IMG/VR virus record: IMGVR_UViG_3300031669_000186
Coordinates: 1 to 28,112 of that record
Source: a virus
DNA: 28,112 bases
Reading direction: 5' to 3' (one strand)
Part shown: piece after piece, positions 7,625-15,565 of the stretch
How positions within the stretch are numbered: the stretch's first letter is position 1
Layout: each line of letters opens with the position of its first letter
The notes under the pieces: model-generated
What the model was told of the DNA's origin: nothing
Databases searched by the model: none
The model's input: the letters and a program-made list of their open reading frames with translations, nothing else
Program-made: the position numbers and the translations under genes

Positions 7625-7867
7625 TTACTTGCCTTCGGGGCGCTTGTCCAAGCCTTGCGCCGCCAGCACTTCCGCGACGTCATCGACGTGCAGGCAATCG
7701 CACATGCAAGCGTAATCGTTCGGCGCCTGAATCACGGCAATATTGCCGTTGCAAAAATCGTTGCCCGGCGTTGCGCTGTGCAACACGCCGAAGGATACAA
7801 CTTTGCCGCCTTCCAGCTTCACAATCTTGTCGCCGTTCTTGGCTTCCCTACCGTTCCTGTAGTGCAT
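7625..7867 (-). CDS. small unknown protein after major capsid
   Basis: This 80-residue protein starts MHYRNGREAKNGDKIVKLEGG, resembling small phage proteins with an 'RNG.. AKNGDKV' beta-rich start. It has four cysteines (C39, C54, C56 and a histidine-adjacent C58: YACMCDCLHVDD) in a tight cluster. It is expressed from the second copy of the 36-bp leader immediately beyond the capsid terminator. The cysteine cluster could bind a metal or be structural. No function is assigned. Confidence 0.6.
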   Translation of the reverse strand: MHYRNGREAKNGDKIVKLEGGKVVSFGVLHSATPGNDFCNGNIAVIQAPNDYACMCDCLHVDDVAEVLAAQGLDKRPEGK

Positions 7868-7900
7868 TTTGTTCGCTCCTAGTTTGGTGGAAAACCCGGG
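7865..7900 (-). repeat. 36-bp direct repeat, leader copy 2
   Basis: Exact second copy of the leader at 7565-7600. It includes the ATG, ribosome site and the T-tract plus 3' arm of the capsid-distal hairpin. Confidence 0.95.
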
Positions 7901-7916
7901 AGCCGAAGCCCCCGGG
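7891..7916 (-). terminator. intrinsic terminator after major capsid gene
   Basis: On the minus strand CCCGGGGGC-TTCG-GCTCCCGGG-TTTT forms a 9-bp stem (one G-T pair) with a stable UUCG tetraloop and a short U run. It lies 8 bases beyond the capsid stop and would make a capsid-terminated transcript abundant, with read-through feeding the connector and tail genes. Confidence 0.85.
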
Positions 7917-7923
7917 GTGTTCG

Positions 7924-8955
7924 TTACACGCCCAACATTTGGGCAATGAAGGCGGGGCGGAAAATCACGGTGCCCCAGGTGCCTTGCGACTTCTTCTGCT
8001 TGAAGCTGGAAGATTGCACGACAATGGGATGCGCCCGGAGCTTTTCCGTAAAGGCGGTGTCGGCCGTGCGCTGGCCTTCCACTTCGTCCACCAGCAGTTG
8101 GACCAGTTCCCCGGACGCGGTGGTGTACTCCGGCGCGGTCTTCACTGTCAGGCCGGGGAAATTCTTTTTCAGAATGTCCGCGACGTTGACGTTGTACTGC
8201 GTCGTTTTGGTAAGCGCCACTTCCGAAACCGGGGACATTGCCAAGGTCATCTTGGTATCAAGTTGAACCAGGCCGCCGGCTTGCGTTTGAAGCTGCTTGT
8301 ACAGCTTTTGCACGTCGTCCAGCACTTCCAGCGCCGTTGCACCAGCCCAGCCCGTACCGCCCGCGACCTTGGTGGTCGGGACGATGGCGGCGGACAGGTT
8401 CGGGTCGTTCAACAGGCCATAGTTTTGCAGGCCGGCAACGCCGAAGAAGTACGTTTTGTTTTGGAACTTGTTGAGCGTCAAGACGCTGGCAATGTTCATG
8501 CGGTTGGCCCAGTCGATGCGGGCCAGGCCGGCGCGTTCCAGTTCGCGTTCACCCCATTGCGTCATTACTTGGTAATGATAGCTTTGGCGTTGCGGGAAGT
8601 TGGAGTTGACGCCGGCATTGCCGTTTTCGGAGTAGTCCCCGTATGACGAAGTTTCGCCCGTAGATTCCACGACCGGGAACATCGCTGTTTCGGTGGTCCA
8701 ATCGCCCTTTTTGACTTCGCCGTCGACGACCTCGGCCGCCTTCATCGGGGAAACCAGAATTTCAATCAGTTTCGGGTCGACAAAGGTGGAGAGGAACGCC
8801 GGAATGCCGGCATTGCTGGTGGTGATAAGGGTGGGTTGGGCGTCCATGGCAACATTCGTGTTGTGCGCCACATTTGCCGCTTGGAAGTCAAGCGAGGGTT
8901 GACCCATGAAATGGACCCCCGCACGTTCCATGAGTGCTTGAAGAATCGGATTCAT
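7924..8955 (-). CDS. major capsid protein, DUF2184 family
   Basis: This 343-residue HK97-fold capsid protein begins MNPILQALMERAGVHFMG. It shows DAQPTLITTSNAGIPAFLST (the arm region), then EVVDGEVKKGDWTTETAMFP. The segment YHYQVMTQWGERELERAGLA is typical of the family's spine helix. The C-terminus (VVQSSSFKQKKSQGTWGTVIF) matches the usual last strands. These features are what I know of DUF2184 capsids in Bcep-type myoviruses. GGGGG precedes the ATG at 8955, and the gene starts right after the cement gene. A UUCG terminator directly beyond its stop fits the high demand for capsid. Confidence 0.9.
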   Translation of the reverse strand: MNPILQALMERAGVHFMGQPSLDFQAANVAHNTNVAMDAQPTLITTSNAGIPAFLSTFVDPKLIEILVSPMKAAEVVDGEVKKGDWTTETAMFPVVESTGETSSYGDYSENGNAGVNSNFPQRQSYHYQVMTQWGERELERAGLARIDWANRMNIASVLTLNKFQNKTYFFGVAGLQNYGLLNDPNLSAAIVPTTKVAGGTGWAGATALEVLDDVQKLYKQLQTQAGGLVQLDTKMTLAMSPVSEVALTKTTQYNVNVADILKKNFPGLTVKTAPEYTTASGELVQLLVDEVEGQRTADTAFTEKLRAHPIVVQSSSFKQKKSQGTWGTVIFRPAFIAQMLGV

Positions 8956-8957
8956 GA

Positions 8958-10082
8958 TTACCCCCAGGTGGAAATTTTGACAAGTTCGCCAACAGCAGCG
9001 GCCGATTGTGCCTTAAAGGCAGTCAGCACGCCACCGACAGCGGTAACGGTGGTGGAAGCGGCGTAAGCCGTTGCCCGCGTATCCAGCGTGTAGATACCAA
9101 CGCCGCCGGCGGTGCCGCTCACTTGCGAGGCAACCACGGCGCCCGAAGGAATGCCGGAGCCGCTTACCGCGTCGCCAACTTCCAGCACGCCGGAGCCGAC
9201 CGCGGTAACGTCCAAGACAATGCCGAAGGTGGTAACGCCGGTCGCGCTGGCCGTGTAGGCGGAACCAGCAGCGGACAGCGTATAGACGCCAGCGCCGCCG
9301 GGGGTGCCGCTCACTTGGGCCACAACGGTCGCCGCAACCGGGAAGCCGGCGCCGCCGCTCACGGTGTCGCCAACGGAGATTAGGCCGGTGGTCGACGTGG
9401 TCTCCATGGTCACGCCGAAGGCCGTAACGGTATCGCCCGCCGAAGTGGTTGCAGCACTGGTGGTATAGGTGCCAGCGCCGCCCGTGGTGCCGCTCGCTTG
9501 GGCAACAATCGTGGTGCCAGCGGTAACGCCAGTGCCGGCAATCGCGTCGCCCACGGTGATAAGGCCAGTTACGGCCGTAACGACCAAGGCGGTGCCCGTG
9601 CCGGTAGCCGTAAAGGTTGCGCCAAGTGCGGCGGTGTTGGTCGAGCCCATCAGGCCAGTGACCGAAGCGCCGGCCGGAGCCGCTACCGCACAAACGTCGC
9701 CGTTTGAGTAGTCCGCATAGATGGCGGCGCCGATGATTGCGGCGTTATCGCCGGCCAGCTTCGCCCAAAAATCGCCCTCATTGTGCAGGACAACCGAGAA
9801 GCCTTGGGGAATGTTCATGCCGGATTCAGCAAGGTACTGTTGAATCAGTGCTTGCTGTTCGCGGTGAACAAAGCCTTGCGGGGCCTTGGTTGCGGTGCCA
9901 AAACTTTGGACGGTAACGCCGTCAGTGTCGACCCAGGCGAACTTGCCAACGGTGACGCCAAGCGTCCCCGCAACAAGACCGCCAGGACCGGCAAGGACAG
10001 TTGCCCGCGGATTGGATGATGCAAAGTCGCCTGCTACCGCCGGGGCGGGGGTCAGGTTGACCTGTTTTTGAAAGCCAGTCAT
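8958..10082 (-). CDS. capsid cement/decoration protein with three internal repeats
   Basis: This 374-residue protein has two parts. The first 160 residues (MTGFQKQVNLTPAPAVAGDF, FAWVDTDGVTVQSFG, PQGFVHREQQALIQQYL) and the last 20 (FKAQSAAAVGELVKISTW) together look like the gp24-type cement proteins that lie next to the capsid gene. Between them are three 60-63-residue repeats (164-223, 224-286, 287-349), each with 'GD.. .G.G....... VAQ.SGT.GG.G.YT.S'. Repeats of this kind occur in many phage surface proteins and may form beta-folded decorations. AGGAGGT just upstream of the ATG at 10082 is an excellent ribosome site. The split-by-repeats layout is seen directly; the cement role is inferred from family and context. 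Confidence 0.75.
   Translation of the reverse strand: MTGFQKQVNLTPAPAVAGDFASSNPRATVLAGPGGLVAGTLGVTVGKFAWVDTDGVTVQSFGTATKAPQGFVHREQQALIQQYLAESGMNIPQGFSVVLHNEGDFWAKLAGDNAAIIGAAIYADYSNGDVCAVAAPAGASVTGLMGSTNTAALGATFTATGTGTALVVTAVTGLITVGDAIAGTGVTAGTTIVAQASGTTGGAGTYTTSAATTSAGDTVTAFGVTMETTSTTGLISVGDTVSGGAGFPVAATVVAQVSGTPGGAGVYTLSAAGSAYTASATGVTTFGIVLDVTAVGSGVLEVGDAVSGSGIPSGAVVASQVSGTAGGVGIYTLDTRATAYAASTTVTAVGGVLTAFKAQSAAAVGELVKISTWG
9036..9593 (-). repeat. three diverged ~190-bp repeats within the cement gene
   Basis: The repeats encode residues 164-349 in three units that share ISVGDTVSG, VAQVSGT and GGAGVYTLS. They are diverged at the DNA level, so the duplication is not recent. Confidence 0.8.
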
Positions 10083-10097
10083 GGTAATGACCTCCTA

Positions 10098-10790
10098 TTA
10101 AGCGTTGCGGAAACGGGCGGCGCCCGGAAACTGCTTATCCAGGCCGCCGGCATCTTGAGCAATGCGCGGCGCCGGAGTGGCAGACTTGGAAGCGACCTTG
10201 AACAGCGCACGAAGCGCCGCGGCGCCTTCAACGCCAGCGCGGTCGACCTTCATGTGGTCCAGGGCGAAGCCGTACACTTCGGCCGCGGAATCCATGCCCA
10301 TGACGTCGCCCACAGTGGCGCGAACATCGCGGCGGGATTCTTCGGCTTCGCGTAATTCCTTACGCAAACCGTCCATGGCGGCGTTGACTTCTTCCTTCTT
10401 CATGCCGGGTTCACCCTTGTCGTCCGGGTCGGCATCAGCGGCGGCCGGCGGTGCCATGAGGGCGCAAGCGGCATCCATTGTGGCGTCGTCAACCTTGCCG
10501 GCCAGCAGCTTGCGGAGCTTGTCGGCGGGCGATTCGTCAGCGGCGGCGGCCGGGGTTTCGACCGGCTTCGGGTCTTGTTCGACGTCCAGGATGGCGTCGA
10601 GAACGGCGTCGAGTTGGTTGGAGTCGATGGACGCGTCGAGGGCCAGCAACTTGCCCTTAACTTCGTCCTTCTTGAAATTTTTGCGGGTTGCCGGGCCTAC
10701 CAGTGCAGGCAAAGCGGAATCCGCTGCCAGTACCGGAGAGGCCGCGCACAATGCCGCAAAAAGGGCCTTGCCCAGTTTGGTCATCTTCAT
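10098..10790 (-). CDS. possible nested scaffold protein (in-frame internal start)
   Basis: ATG at 10790 (residue 195 of the protease/scaffold, MKMTKLGKALF) has AAGGA (10799-10803) eight bases upstream. Initiation there would give a 230-residue scaffold lacking the protease domain, as in lambda C/Nu3. The boundary falls exactly between protease and coiled-coil parts. Expression is inferred, not shown. The first 20 residues look like a Sec signal (see rejected items). Confidence 0.45.
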   Translation of the reverse strand: MKMTKLGKALFAALCAASPVLAADSALPALVGPATRKNFKKDEVKGKLLALDASIDSNQLDAVLDAILDVEQDPKPVETPAAAADESPADKLRKLLAGKVDDATMDAACALMAPPAAADADPDDKGEPGMKKEEVNAAMDGLRKELREAEESRRDVRATVGDVMGMDSAAEVYGFALDHMKVDRAGVEGAAALRALFKVASKSATPAPRIAQDAGGLDKQFPGAARFRNA

Positions 10791-11372
10791 GGCGGGATTC
10801 CTTGGAGTGAAAGGGTTGCGGTCGGCCACAACTACGTCGGACCCGGCGCGGCCGACCTCTACTAACGCCAGGTGATTGCCCTGTATTTCGGTCATTTTCC
10901 CGTCGTAGGGCTGGCCTTCAAACTCGCCGAACTCCATGACGGGAACGTAACGGTACGCACAGGATAATTCTCGTACTTTATCGGTTTCAATCCCGGCGAT
11001 TGCCGCGGCGTCCCAAATGCAAAGGTCGGCGTCGAGGTAAGGCGGGGTAAAAGCAATTTCGGAACCAACGGACCCGACGACCAACTTCTTTTGCTCTTCG
11101 TCGTCGGCCATGGTCTTGACCGTAACCGGCACATGCTTGGAGAGAATGGGCAGGCGGGCGAACGTTGGCGCCCCGCGTTCCAGTTCCACAGGGTCACGAA
11201 GCAGCCGATAGACTTTGTCGGGCACCAGGCCCAACGCCTCATAGCCCGGAATTTCCTTGCCGTAGTACGGCGAAATTTGAGCTTTTGATATGTGGGAGCG
11301 GTCGACGTGCAGGCGTCCGTCGGCATCAATCCGGCGGGCGGTGCGGTCAAAGGCTAGGCGTAAGATAGGCAT
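10098..11372 (-). CDS. prohead protease/scaffold, DUF2213 family
   Basis: This 424-residue protein joins an N-terminal DUF2213 domain (about 1-185) to a scaffold-like C-terminus. The domain shows LPILSKHVPVTV, VVGSVGSEI, the segment DADLCIWDAAAIAGIE, then VRELSCAYRYVP and IQGNHLALVEVGRAG. His and Ser in 'LSKHVPV' and 'RELSCAY' are at the places expected for a prohead protease. The second half is acidic and Ala-rich with a coiled-coil-like stretch (AAMDGLRKELREAEESRRDVR) typical of scaffold. It starts at an ATG and lies between head morphogenesis and cement genes. An internal start at 10790 may produce scaffold alone. Confidence 0.85.
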   Translation of the reverse strand: MPILRLAFDRTARRIDADGRLHVDRSHISKAQISPYYGKEIPGYEALGLVPDKVYRLLRDPVELERGAPTFARLPILSKHVPVTVKTMADDEEQKKLVVGSVGSEIAFTPPYLDADLCIWDAAAIAGIETDKVRELSCAYRYVPVMEFGEFEGQPYDGKMTEIQGNHLALVEVGRAGSDVVVADRNPFTPRNPAMKMTKLGKALFAALCAASPVLAADSALPALVGPATRKNFKKDEVKGKLLALDASIDSNQLDAVLDAILDVEQDPKPVETPAAAADESPADKLRKLLAGKVDDATMDAACALMAPPAAADADPDDKGEPGMKKEEVNAAMDGLRKELREAEESRRDVRATVGDVMGMDSAAEVYGFALDHMKVDRAGVEGAAALRALFKVASKSATPAPRIAQDAGGLDKQFPGAARFRNA

Positions 11373-11416
11373 GTTTCGGATTATGACGCTATTTCATTCA
11401 TGGACGCAAGGTTACT

Positions 11417-12214
11417 TCAAATTGGCAAAACCGGCCGGCTGGTGCAACGGCAATTTATTTCTTGCCCGGGCTGGATAAATTCCCCGGAGATTTTGCAGCC
11501 TTCCGCGATTTTATACCGTTTACCGTTCGCTGCCACATGGTCCGGTCGTGGAGTCTTTCCCGCGTGACTGTGCATCCAAATGGCTTCCGTAATTCCAAGT
11601 TCCATTTGCCTGGCCCGGTTGACGACGGCGTTCGCCTTGTTCGATTGGTCACGCGCTATCAATTCCGCCCGGTGACTGGCCGCCGGGTAAAGTTGCTTTA
11701 ATTCCTTCACCATGGATTCAAGATCGCGCCCGGCACTGTAGGAACGCATAACGGTGCCCTCTACCTGTTGCAAATACTTTTCAGGAATGGACCGGATAAG
11801 GCCGACGTTTTCCTCAAGTGACGCATTGAAGGCGTCGCGCACGGCGGGCGTCATCTTGAATTCAACCGTCCACCCGGCTTCCTTGAGCGCCTGGCGCATT
11901 GCGCTGTCGGTGGTCTTGAACATGCCTTGCAGATAGGCGTCAGCGATCTTCGGCGCGTACTCATCAAAGCGCCTGATCCAACGATCAGCAAGGTCGTCCA
12001 ATATCTTTTTGATTTTGGCGCTGGGGGCGGCGTCTTGCGCTTGTTCGACCAGCACCAGCATGCGCGGCGGGTCTTTGCGATACCCGGCGGTCAACCAGTA
12101 TTCGACCGACCCGTGCATTTCGGCTATCAGCCGTTGCAGGGCCTTCCAATACTTGGCTTCGACGCCGCGGTTCGCATGGACCGCCCGGGCGGTTTTAGGC
12201 GTCCTTGGCGACAT
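11417..12214 (-). CDS. head morphogenesis protein, SPP1 gp7 / Mu F-like
   Basis: This protein has 265 residues from the ATG at 12214 (MSPRTPKTARAV), which has GAGGA just upstream and overlaps the portal gene by 20 bases. The longer frame to 12328 is Arg-rich and lies inside the portal gene. The C-terminal 110 residues show the gp7/F-like signature: RAELIARDQSNKANAVVNRARQ, then TEAIWMHSHAGKTPRPDHVAANG and GEFIQPGQEINCRCTSRPVL. The pattern of 'H...DH' plus 'NCRC' is characteristic. These proteins enter the prohead in a few copies near the portal. The short separation of portal, gp7-like and protease genes is the usual head order. Confidence 0.88.
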   Translation of the reverse strand: MSPRTPKTARAVHANRGVEAKYWKALQRLIAEMHGSVEYWLTAGYRKDPPRMLVLVEQAQDAAPSAKIKKILDDLADRWIRRFDEYAPKIADAYLQGMFKTTDSAMRQALKEAGWTVEFKMTPAVRDAFNASLEENVGLIRSIPEKYLQQVEGTVMRSYSAGRDLESMVKELKQLYPAASHRAELIARDQSNKANAVVNRARQMELGITEAIWMHSHAGKTPRPDHVAANGKRYKIAEGCKISGEFIQPGQEINCRCTSRPVLPI

Positions 12215-13775
12215 ATTCCTCACCGACCTTTTCGGGGATACCGAGCGTCGAGTTGCCGTGGGCGGCAGCTTCCATCGCGTTATGCTGCGCCTCACTGACA
12301 CTCGTGTCCTCGGCGGCCGGCGCAACATTAGGATTCACCAGTTCGACGGTCGTGTCCAATCCCATATAGCCGCTGTTCGGGTCTTTCGCCAGGCGGTCGC
12401 GAACTTCGCTCGGGTCGATAATGCCGGCGGCCACATAAGCGCAATCCGCTTGGCTATCCGATAGGCGAATTTCCGACTCTTCGGCCGGCGTCATTTGGTA
12501 GAGCGGGATAAACGCCAGGCCAATGTCGGGGTCGATTTCCCCGAACAATGAAAGCTGCACGCACTTCAAAATTACTTCCAGCGGTTCCCGCCAATAGGCT
12601 TCCTGTTGGGCGGCGACCCAATCGTAGAAAATCCGGACTTCGCCGTCGCTGCTGGCATTCAAGCCGCTGGGGGAAATGCCCGTCAACACAATGGCCGGCA
12701 TGCGCGAAACGCTGCACATATGTTCTTGGCTTTGCGCCTGCAATTCGTGGAGCCCCGACAACGGGGTGTTGACCTGCACCAGTTCTTCGCGCTCTTTGTC
12801 CAAGAGCATGACGCCCTTGTTGCTCCGCGTGGCCGTGAAAAGGTCAGCCCGTGCGAAAAGGTTCGTGCCGTCATCATCGCCCTGCAAAACTTGGTCCATG
12901 CTTGTGGCAAGCGCGGTAATGCTGAAATTGTTGATAAGGTCCGCAACGCTTTGGCGGGTCCGTAGCCAGTTGTCGACGTAGGGCTCCGCAAGCTGGGAAA
13001 GGGACATGCCGGCGAAGTTGAAGGCTGGCTTGAGAATGTCCGGGAGCGGGCGGGTTACGACCGTCATCAGGCGGGACGCGTGGACCTGCTGGCCCAGCAT
13101 GAACCACGACGACGGTTTGTAGAAGTCAGGGGCCGCAGGGTCCAAGGCGTTATAGCCGGCCGGGGTCGTCCAAATGGCTTCCACAGGTGCAACCCGTTCC
13201 AAGCTGCCCTTGGCGATGGTGCGCGGGTCAAGAATCAGCGGGGTCGTTCGGTCGGCGCCGGCAATCTCCAAGAAGATTTGCGCCCGGCCAAAGTAGCAAT
13301 CATTTTCCGCGGCCTTCTGGATTACCCCGCGAACGTTGAGCCGCTTAAATTCGTCTTCGATAGCTTTGATTTTGTCCCCGCTATCGCTATCGTCGTCTTG
13401 CTTGCTGGTGAATTCCAACCACTCCCGCGTCAACTCCGTCGACATGGTTGCGGCGAAGGCGCGATATTCCGCCCGGGTTGCCAGTTGCGAAAGGTACGCA
13501 AAGCCAGGAAACCCGCCGCCCGCATAGGCTTCCGCAACAAAGGCGTAATTGTTGGCATCCATTGCCAGCACGGGGGCGTCGACGCCCTTGGGGACGACGC
13601 CAGGCGCCAGGGTCGGCGGCTTGATCGGGTAGGCGTAGGGCTTGACGTCGGCTGCCAGCATGCCAGCCTTGAGGGCCGCACGCCGGAGCCCGTCGCCTTT
13701 GGGCTTCTTGGGGGCGGGCGGAATTTGCGCGGTCTTGCGTGGCCGACCGACGGGGCGCTTTGCGATAGGTTCCAT
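12195..13775 (-). CDS. portal protein, DUF1073 family
   Basis: This protein has 526 residues from the ATG at 13775 (MEPIAKRPVGRPRK); a TTG six codons earlier is a less likely start and neither has a clear ribosome site. The body shows MSTELTREWLEF, then GRAQIFLEIAG, the SSWFMLGQQVHASRLMTV segment, and the helix-rich NWLRTRQSVADLINNF. The late part has PAIVLTGISPSGLNASSDGE and YYDW-like IFYDWVAAQQEAYWREPLE. This is the usual portal stem/wing pattern of DUF1073. It follows a separate, AT-rich intergenic stretch (13776-13880), so it has a promoter independent of terminase. Databases often label this family 'anti-CBASS Acb1' because of a shared domain name; the length and context fit portal. Confidence 0.88.
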   Translation of the reverse strand: MEPIAKRPVGRPRKTAQIPPAPKKPKGDGLRRAALKAGMLAADVKPYAYPIKPPTLAPGVVPKGVDAPVLAMDANNYAFVAEAYAGGGFPGFAYLSQLATRAEYRAFAATMSTELTREWLEFTSKQDDDSDSGDKIKAIEDEFKRLNVRGVIQKAAENDCYFGRAQIFLEIAGADRTTPLILDPRTIAKGSLERVAPVEAIWTTPAGYNALDPAAPDFYKPSSWFMLGQQVHASRLMTVVTRPLPDILKPAFNFAGMSLSQLAEPYVDNWLRTRQSVADLINNFSITALATSMDQVLQGDDDGTNLFARADLFTATRSNKGVMLLDKEREELVQVNTPLSGLHELQAQSQEHMCSVSRMPAIVLTGISPSGLNASSDGEVRIFYDWVAAQQEAYWREPLEVILKCVQLSLFGEIDPDIGLAFIPLYQMTPAEESEIRLSDSQADCAYVAAGIIDPSEVRDRLAKDPNSGYMGLDTTVELVNPNVAPAAEDTSVSEAQHNAMEAAAHGNSTLGIPEKVGEEYVAKDA

Positions 13776-13818
13776 GGGAATATTATGCAACAAAATAATT
13801 AAATAATAAAAATAATTG

Positions 13819-13847
13819 TTGACATAGATAAATTATTTACCTATACT
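13819..13847 (+). promoter_or_regulatory. sigma-70 promoter with palindromic operator in spacer (site 1)
   Basis: TTGACA, 17 bases, TATACT: near-consensus. The spacer and flanks (13824-13844) form an imperfect palindrome with half-sites ATAGATAAAT and ATTTACCTAT around a central T. The same element is built into the promoters at 19629-19657 and 20688-20716. It drives the 72-residue plus-strand gene. The operator is also 49-70 bp upstream of the portal ATG, so it could control that operon as well. Confidence 0.85.
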
Positions 13848-13880
13848 TCGTTCATCAACTCAACGAACCGGAGAAACAAA

Positions 13881-14099
13881 ATGACCAAGGCCCGCAAACT
13901 CTATCAAATTCGCATCCATACTTTCGGCCTCACGTTCGGAAAAACAGTCGGCCATAAGGCTCGCATTATTCCGCGCAACGCTGCTCAGCGTATTGCAAAG
14001 CGTCTACGCAAAAGCGGGCACGACGTTCAGTTGTTCCCGATGCTGGTTAATTTGACCGCAGAGCAATGCGCCTACCTCGATAATCGCTACTCAAAGTAA
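13881..14099 (+). CDS. moron-like small basic protein
   Basis: This 72-residue protein (MTKARKLYQIRIHTFGLTFG) is Lys/Arg-rich, with a helix AQRIAKRLRKSGHDVQLFP. GGAG lies 7 bases before the ATG, and a near-consensus promoter lies 34 bases upstream of it. It is the only plus-strand gene inside the virion block and ends 20 bases before the terminase stop on the opposite strand, separated by a perfect 7-bp hairpin. That layout (own promoter, own hairpin, inserted between terminase and portal) is the definition of a moron. The function is unknown; the basic character could suit DNA or protein binding. Confidence 0.8.
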   Translation: MTKARKLYQIRIHTFGLTFGKTVGHKARIIPRNAAQRIAKRLRKSGHDVQLFPMLVNLTAEQCAYLDNRYSK

Positions 14100-14103
14100 C
14101 CCC

Positions 14104-14121
14104 AGGCCCCGCAAGGGGCCT
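14104..14121. terminator. hairpin between convergent genes
   Basis: AGGCCCC-GCAA-GGGGCCT is a perfect 7-bp stem with a GNRA-like tetraloop. It lies at the convergent ends of the 72-residue gene and terminase large subunit. No T run follows on either strand, so termination would be weak or Rho-assisted. Confidence 0.55.
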
Positions 14122-15565
14122 AGCGCCCCATAGCCTTATCAAGTGCCGCTTGGCTAATCTTCAACTTGTTGAACAACGGATACAGCCGGCGCAATGCTTG
14201 GGTCAGGGCGTCGACTTGGTCATCATTGGCCGCCGCCGGGAATGCCGTCAACTCTCCGACAAGGTCTTTGACCCATGGGAAAAGGTCCGAATGCGGCAAC
14301 CACACATTGCCCGCTTCCCAATAGCTGGTAACGGCGTGCGCCCGCGCCAGCTTGGAGCCGTCCGGTTCAATGGGCAAGATGCCAGGCACCGACGCCTTTA
14401 GGGTGTCAATGACCGCCGGCCCGTTGGCCTTGTCTTCAATCAAAACTTCCTTTATTCGCGGGTGCGCTGTCCGCAACGCGACGACCTCTTTTACCGTCTT
14501 GGTGAAACTCATGCGGGCGCGGACCTGTGCCAGCAAGTAGGAATTGGCGCCAGCCTTTCCCCATACCTGGCCGACGACAAAGTCCGTGCCGTCCGTGTCC
14601 TTAAAGGTGCAATCCCAGGAAGCGATAACCTTGTCGAACTTGGCCGGCAAATCCTTGGGCAAGTAGTAGCGTATGCCGTCTTCCTTGAACACGTTGCCGC
14701 CCAAAGGCCGCGGGCATTGCTGATACATGGCCGCCCACCAGTAGTCGGAAAACAGGCCCTTGACCTCTTGCAAGAATGCCAGGCTCTTGAGTTCGGGGAC
14801 CAATGGCCCCTTGGGCAAGTTCGGGTTGTAGCCAACTTCCCCGGGCAGGTTGATTGCCGGGAAGCGCAAGACGGTAAGCCGAGGGTCGCCCTTGAAGTGG
14901 TTGCAAATGCGGGACGGCAAGTCGTCTTCCGCCCATGACGTTGCCATGATGATTTGCCCGGAGTTTTCCGATAGCCGCGTCGTGAATACTGATTGATACC
15001 AGTTCCAATGCCCTTCTTTGGTCGTGGGGCTCAAGGCTTCTTTTTCGTTCTTTACCGGGTCGTCAATGATGCCCACGTCGACCGGGCGTCCCGTGAGGCC
15101 GGATCCCACACCGACGCCGATATATCCGCCAGCGCCACCAGGCGCCGTAAATTCCCCGGTGCGGTTGACGTCATAGCGGCGCTTTTCGGCGGCCGTGGGG
15201 AACAAGCGGCGGTGTTCGTCCGACGCCAGGTTGCGCCGCACGTCTTGAGCCATGGCGCCGGCCAGGTCGTCGCCGTAGCTGGCCGCACCTACGCGCCAAT
15301 CAGGGAACCGGCCCAGGATATAGGCCGGAAGTTTGCGGCTCACAATCTCCGACTTGCCGTGCTGGGGCGGGGCCTGCAAAACCAGAATGGGTCGCTTGCC
15401 CGCTTGCATGTCATCAATGAACATGTCGAGGGCCGCGCAAACGGCGGCGCTAAAGCCGCTTGGCTTGTACTTCGGGGACGTGTAGCCGATATAGGCGGCC
15501 AGTTGCCGACGGGCTTCGCGGCGCCGCATCAGTTCGGCCGCCGCTTCACGCTTCGTCGGGAGCAT
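14120..15565 (-). CDS. terminase large subunit
   Basis: This 481-residue packaging motor and nuclease has an N-terminal ATPase with Walker A APPQHGKSE (65-73) and Walker B VGIIDDP, followed by the coupling segment IMATSWAEDDLPSRI. The C-terminal RNase H-like nuclease has its acidic residues in KVIASWDCTFKDTDGTDF, LIEDKANGPAVID and AANDDQVDALTQAL. The length is normal. It overlaps the small subunit by 20 bases and has AAGG upstream of the ATG at 15565. It pumps DNA through the portal and cuts concatemers. The packaging mode (cos or headful) cannot be read here. Confidence 0.95.
   Translation of the reverse strand: MLPTKREAAAELMRRREARRQLAAYIGYTSPKYKPSGFSAAVCAALDMFIDDMQAGKRPILVLQAPPQHGKSEIVSRKLPAYILGRFPDWRVGAASYGDDLAGAMAQDVRRNLASDEHRRLFPTAAEKRRYDVNRTGEFTAPGGAGGYIGVGVGSGLTGRPVDVGIIDDPVKNEKEALSPTTKEGHWNWYQSVFTTRLSENSGQIIMATSWAEDDLPSRICNHFKGDPRLTVLRFPAINLPGEVGYNPNLPKGPLVPELKSLAFLQEVKGLFSDYWWAAMYQQCPRPLGGNVFKEDGIRYYLPKDLPAKFDKVIASWDCTFKDTDGTDFVVGQVWGKAGANSYLLAQVRARMSFTKTVKEVVALRTAHPRIKEVLIEDKANGPAVIDTLKASVPGILPIEPDGSKLARAHAVTSYWEAGNVWLPHSDLFPWVKDLVGELTAFPAAANDDQVDALTQALRRLYPLFNKLKISQAALDKAMGR

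Noticed and set aside
7558-8646. 362-codon open frame on the plus strand
   Set aside because: Antisense to the capsid gene, Arg/Cys-rich start and no family-like motif; treated as a shadow.
10720-10790. Sec signal peptide at the internal start (MKMTKLGKALFAALCAASPVLA)
   Set aside because: It looks like a signal, but it sits at the protease/scaffold junction, where I recall related DUF2213 proteins having a similar Lys-Leu-Ala-rich segment. Export of scaffold makes no sense.
12195-13775. Possible anti-CBASS (Acb1) protein
   Set aside because: The DUF1073 portal family shares a database name with Acb1. The length of 526 residues, its position after terminase and the portal-like helices fit portal; there is no evidence for cyclic-nucleotide cleavage.
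14104-14121. Strong bidirectional intrinsic terminator
   Set aside because: The stem is perfect but no T run follows on either strand, so only a weak hairpin is claimed.
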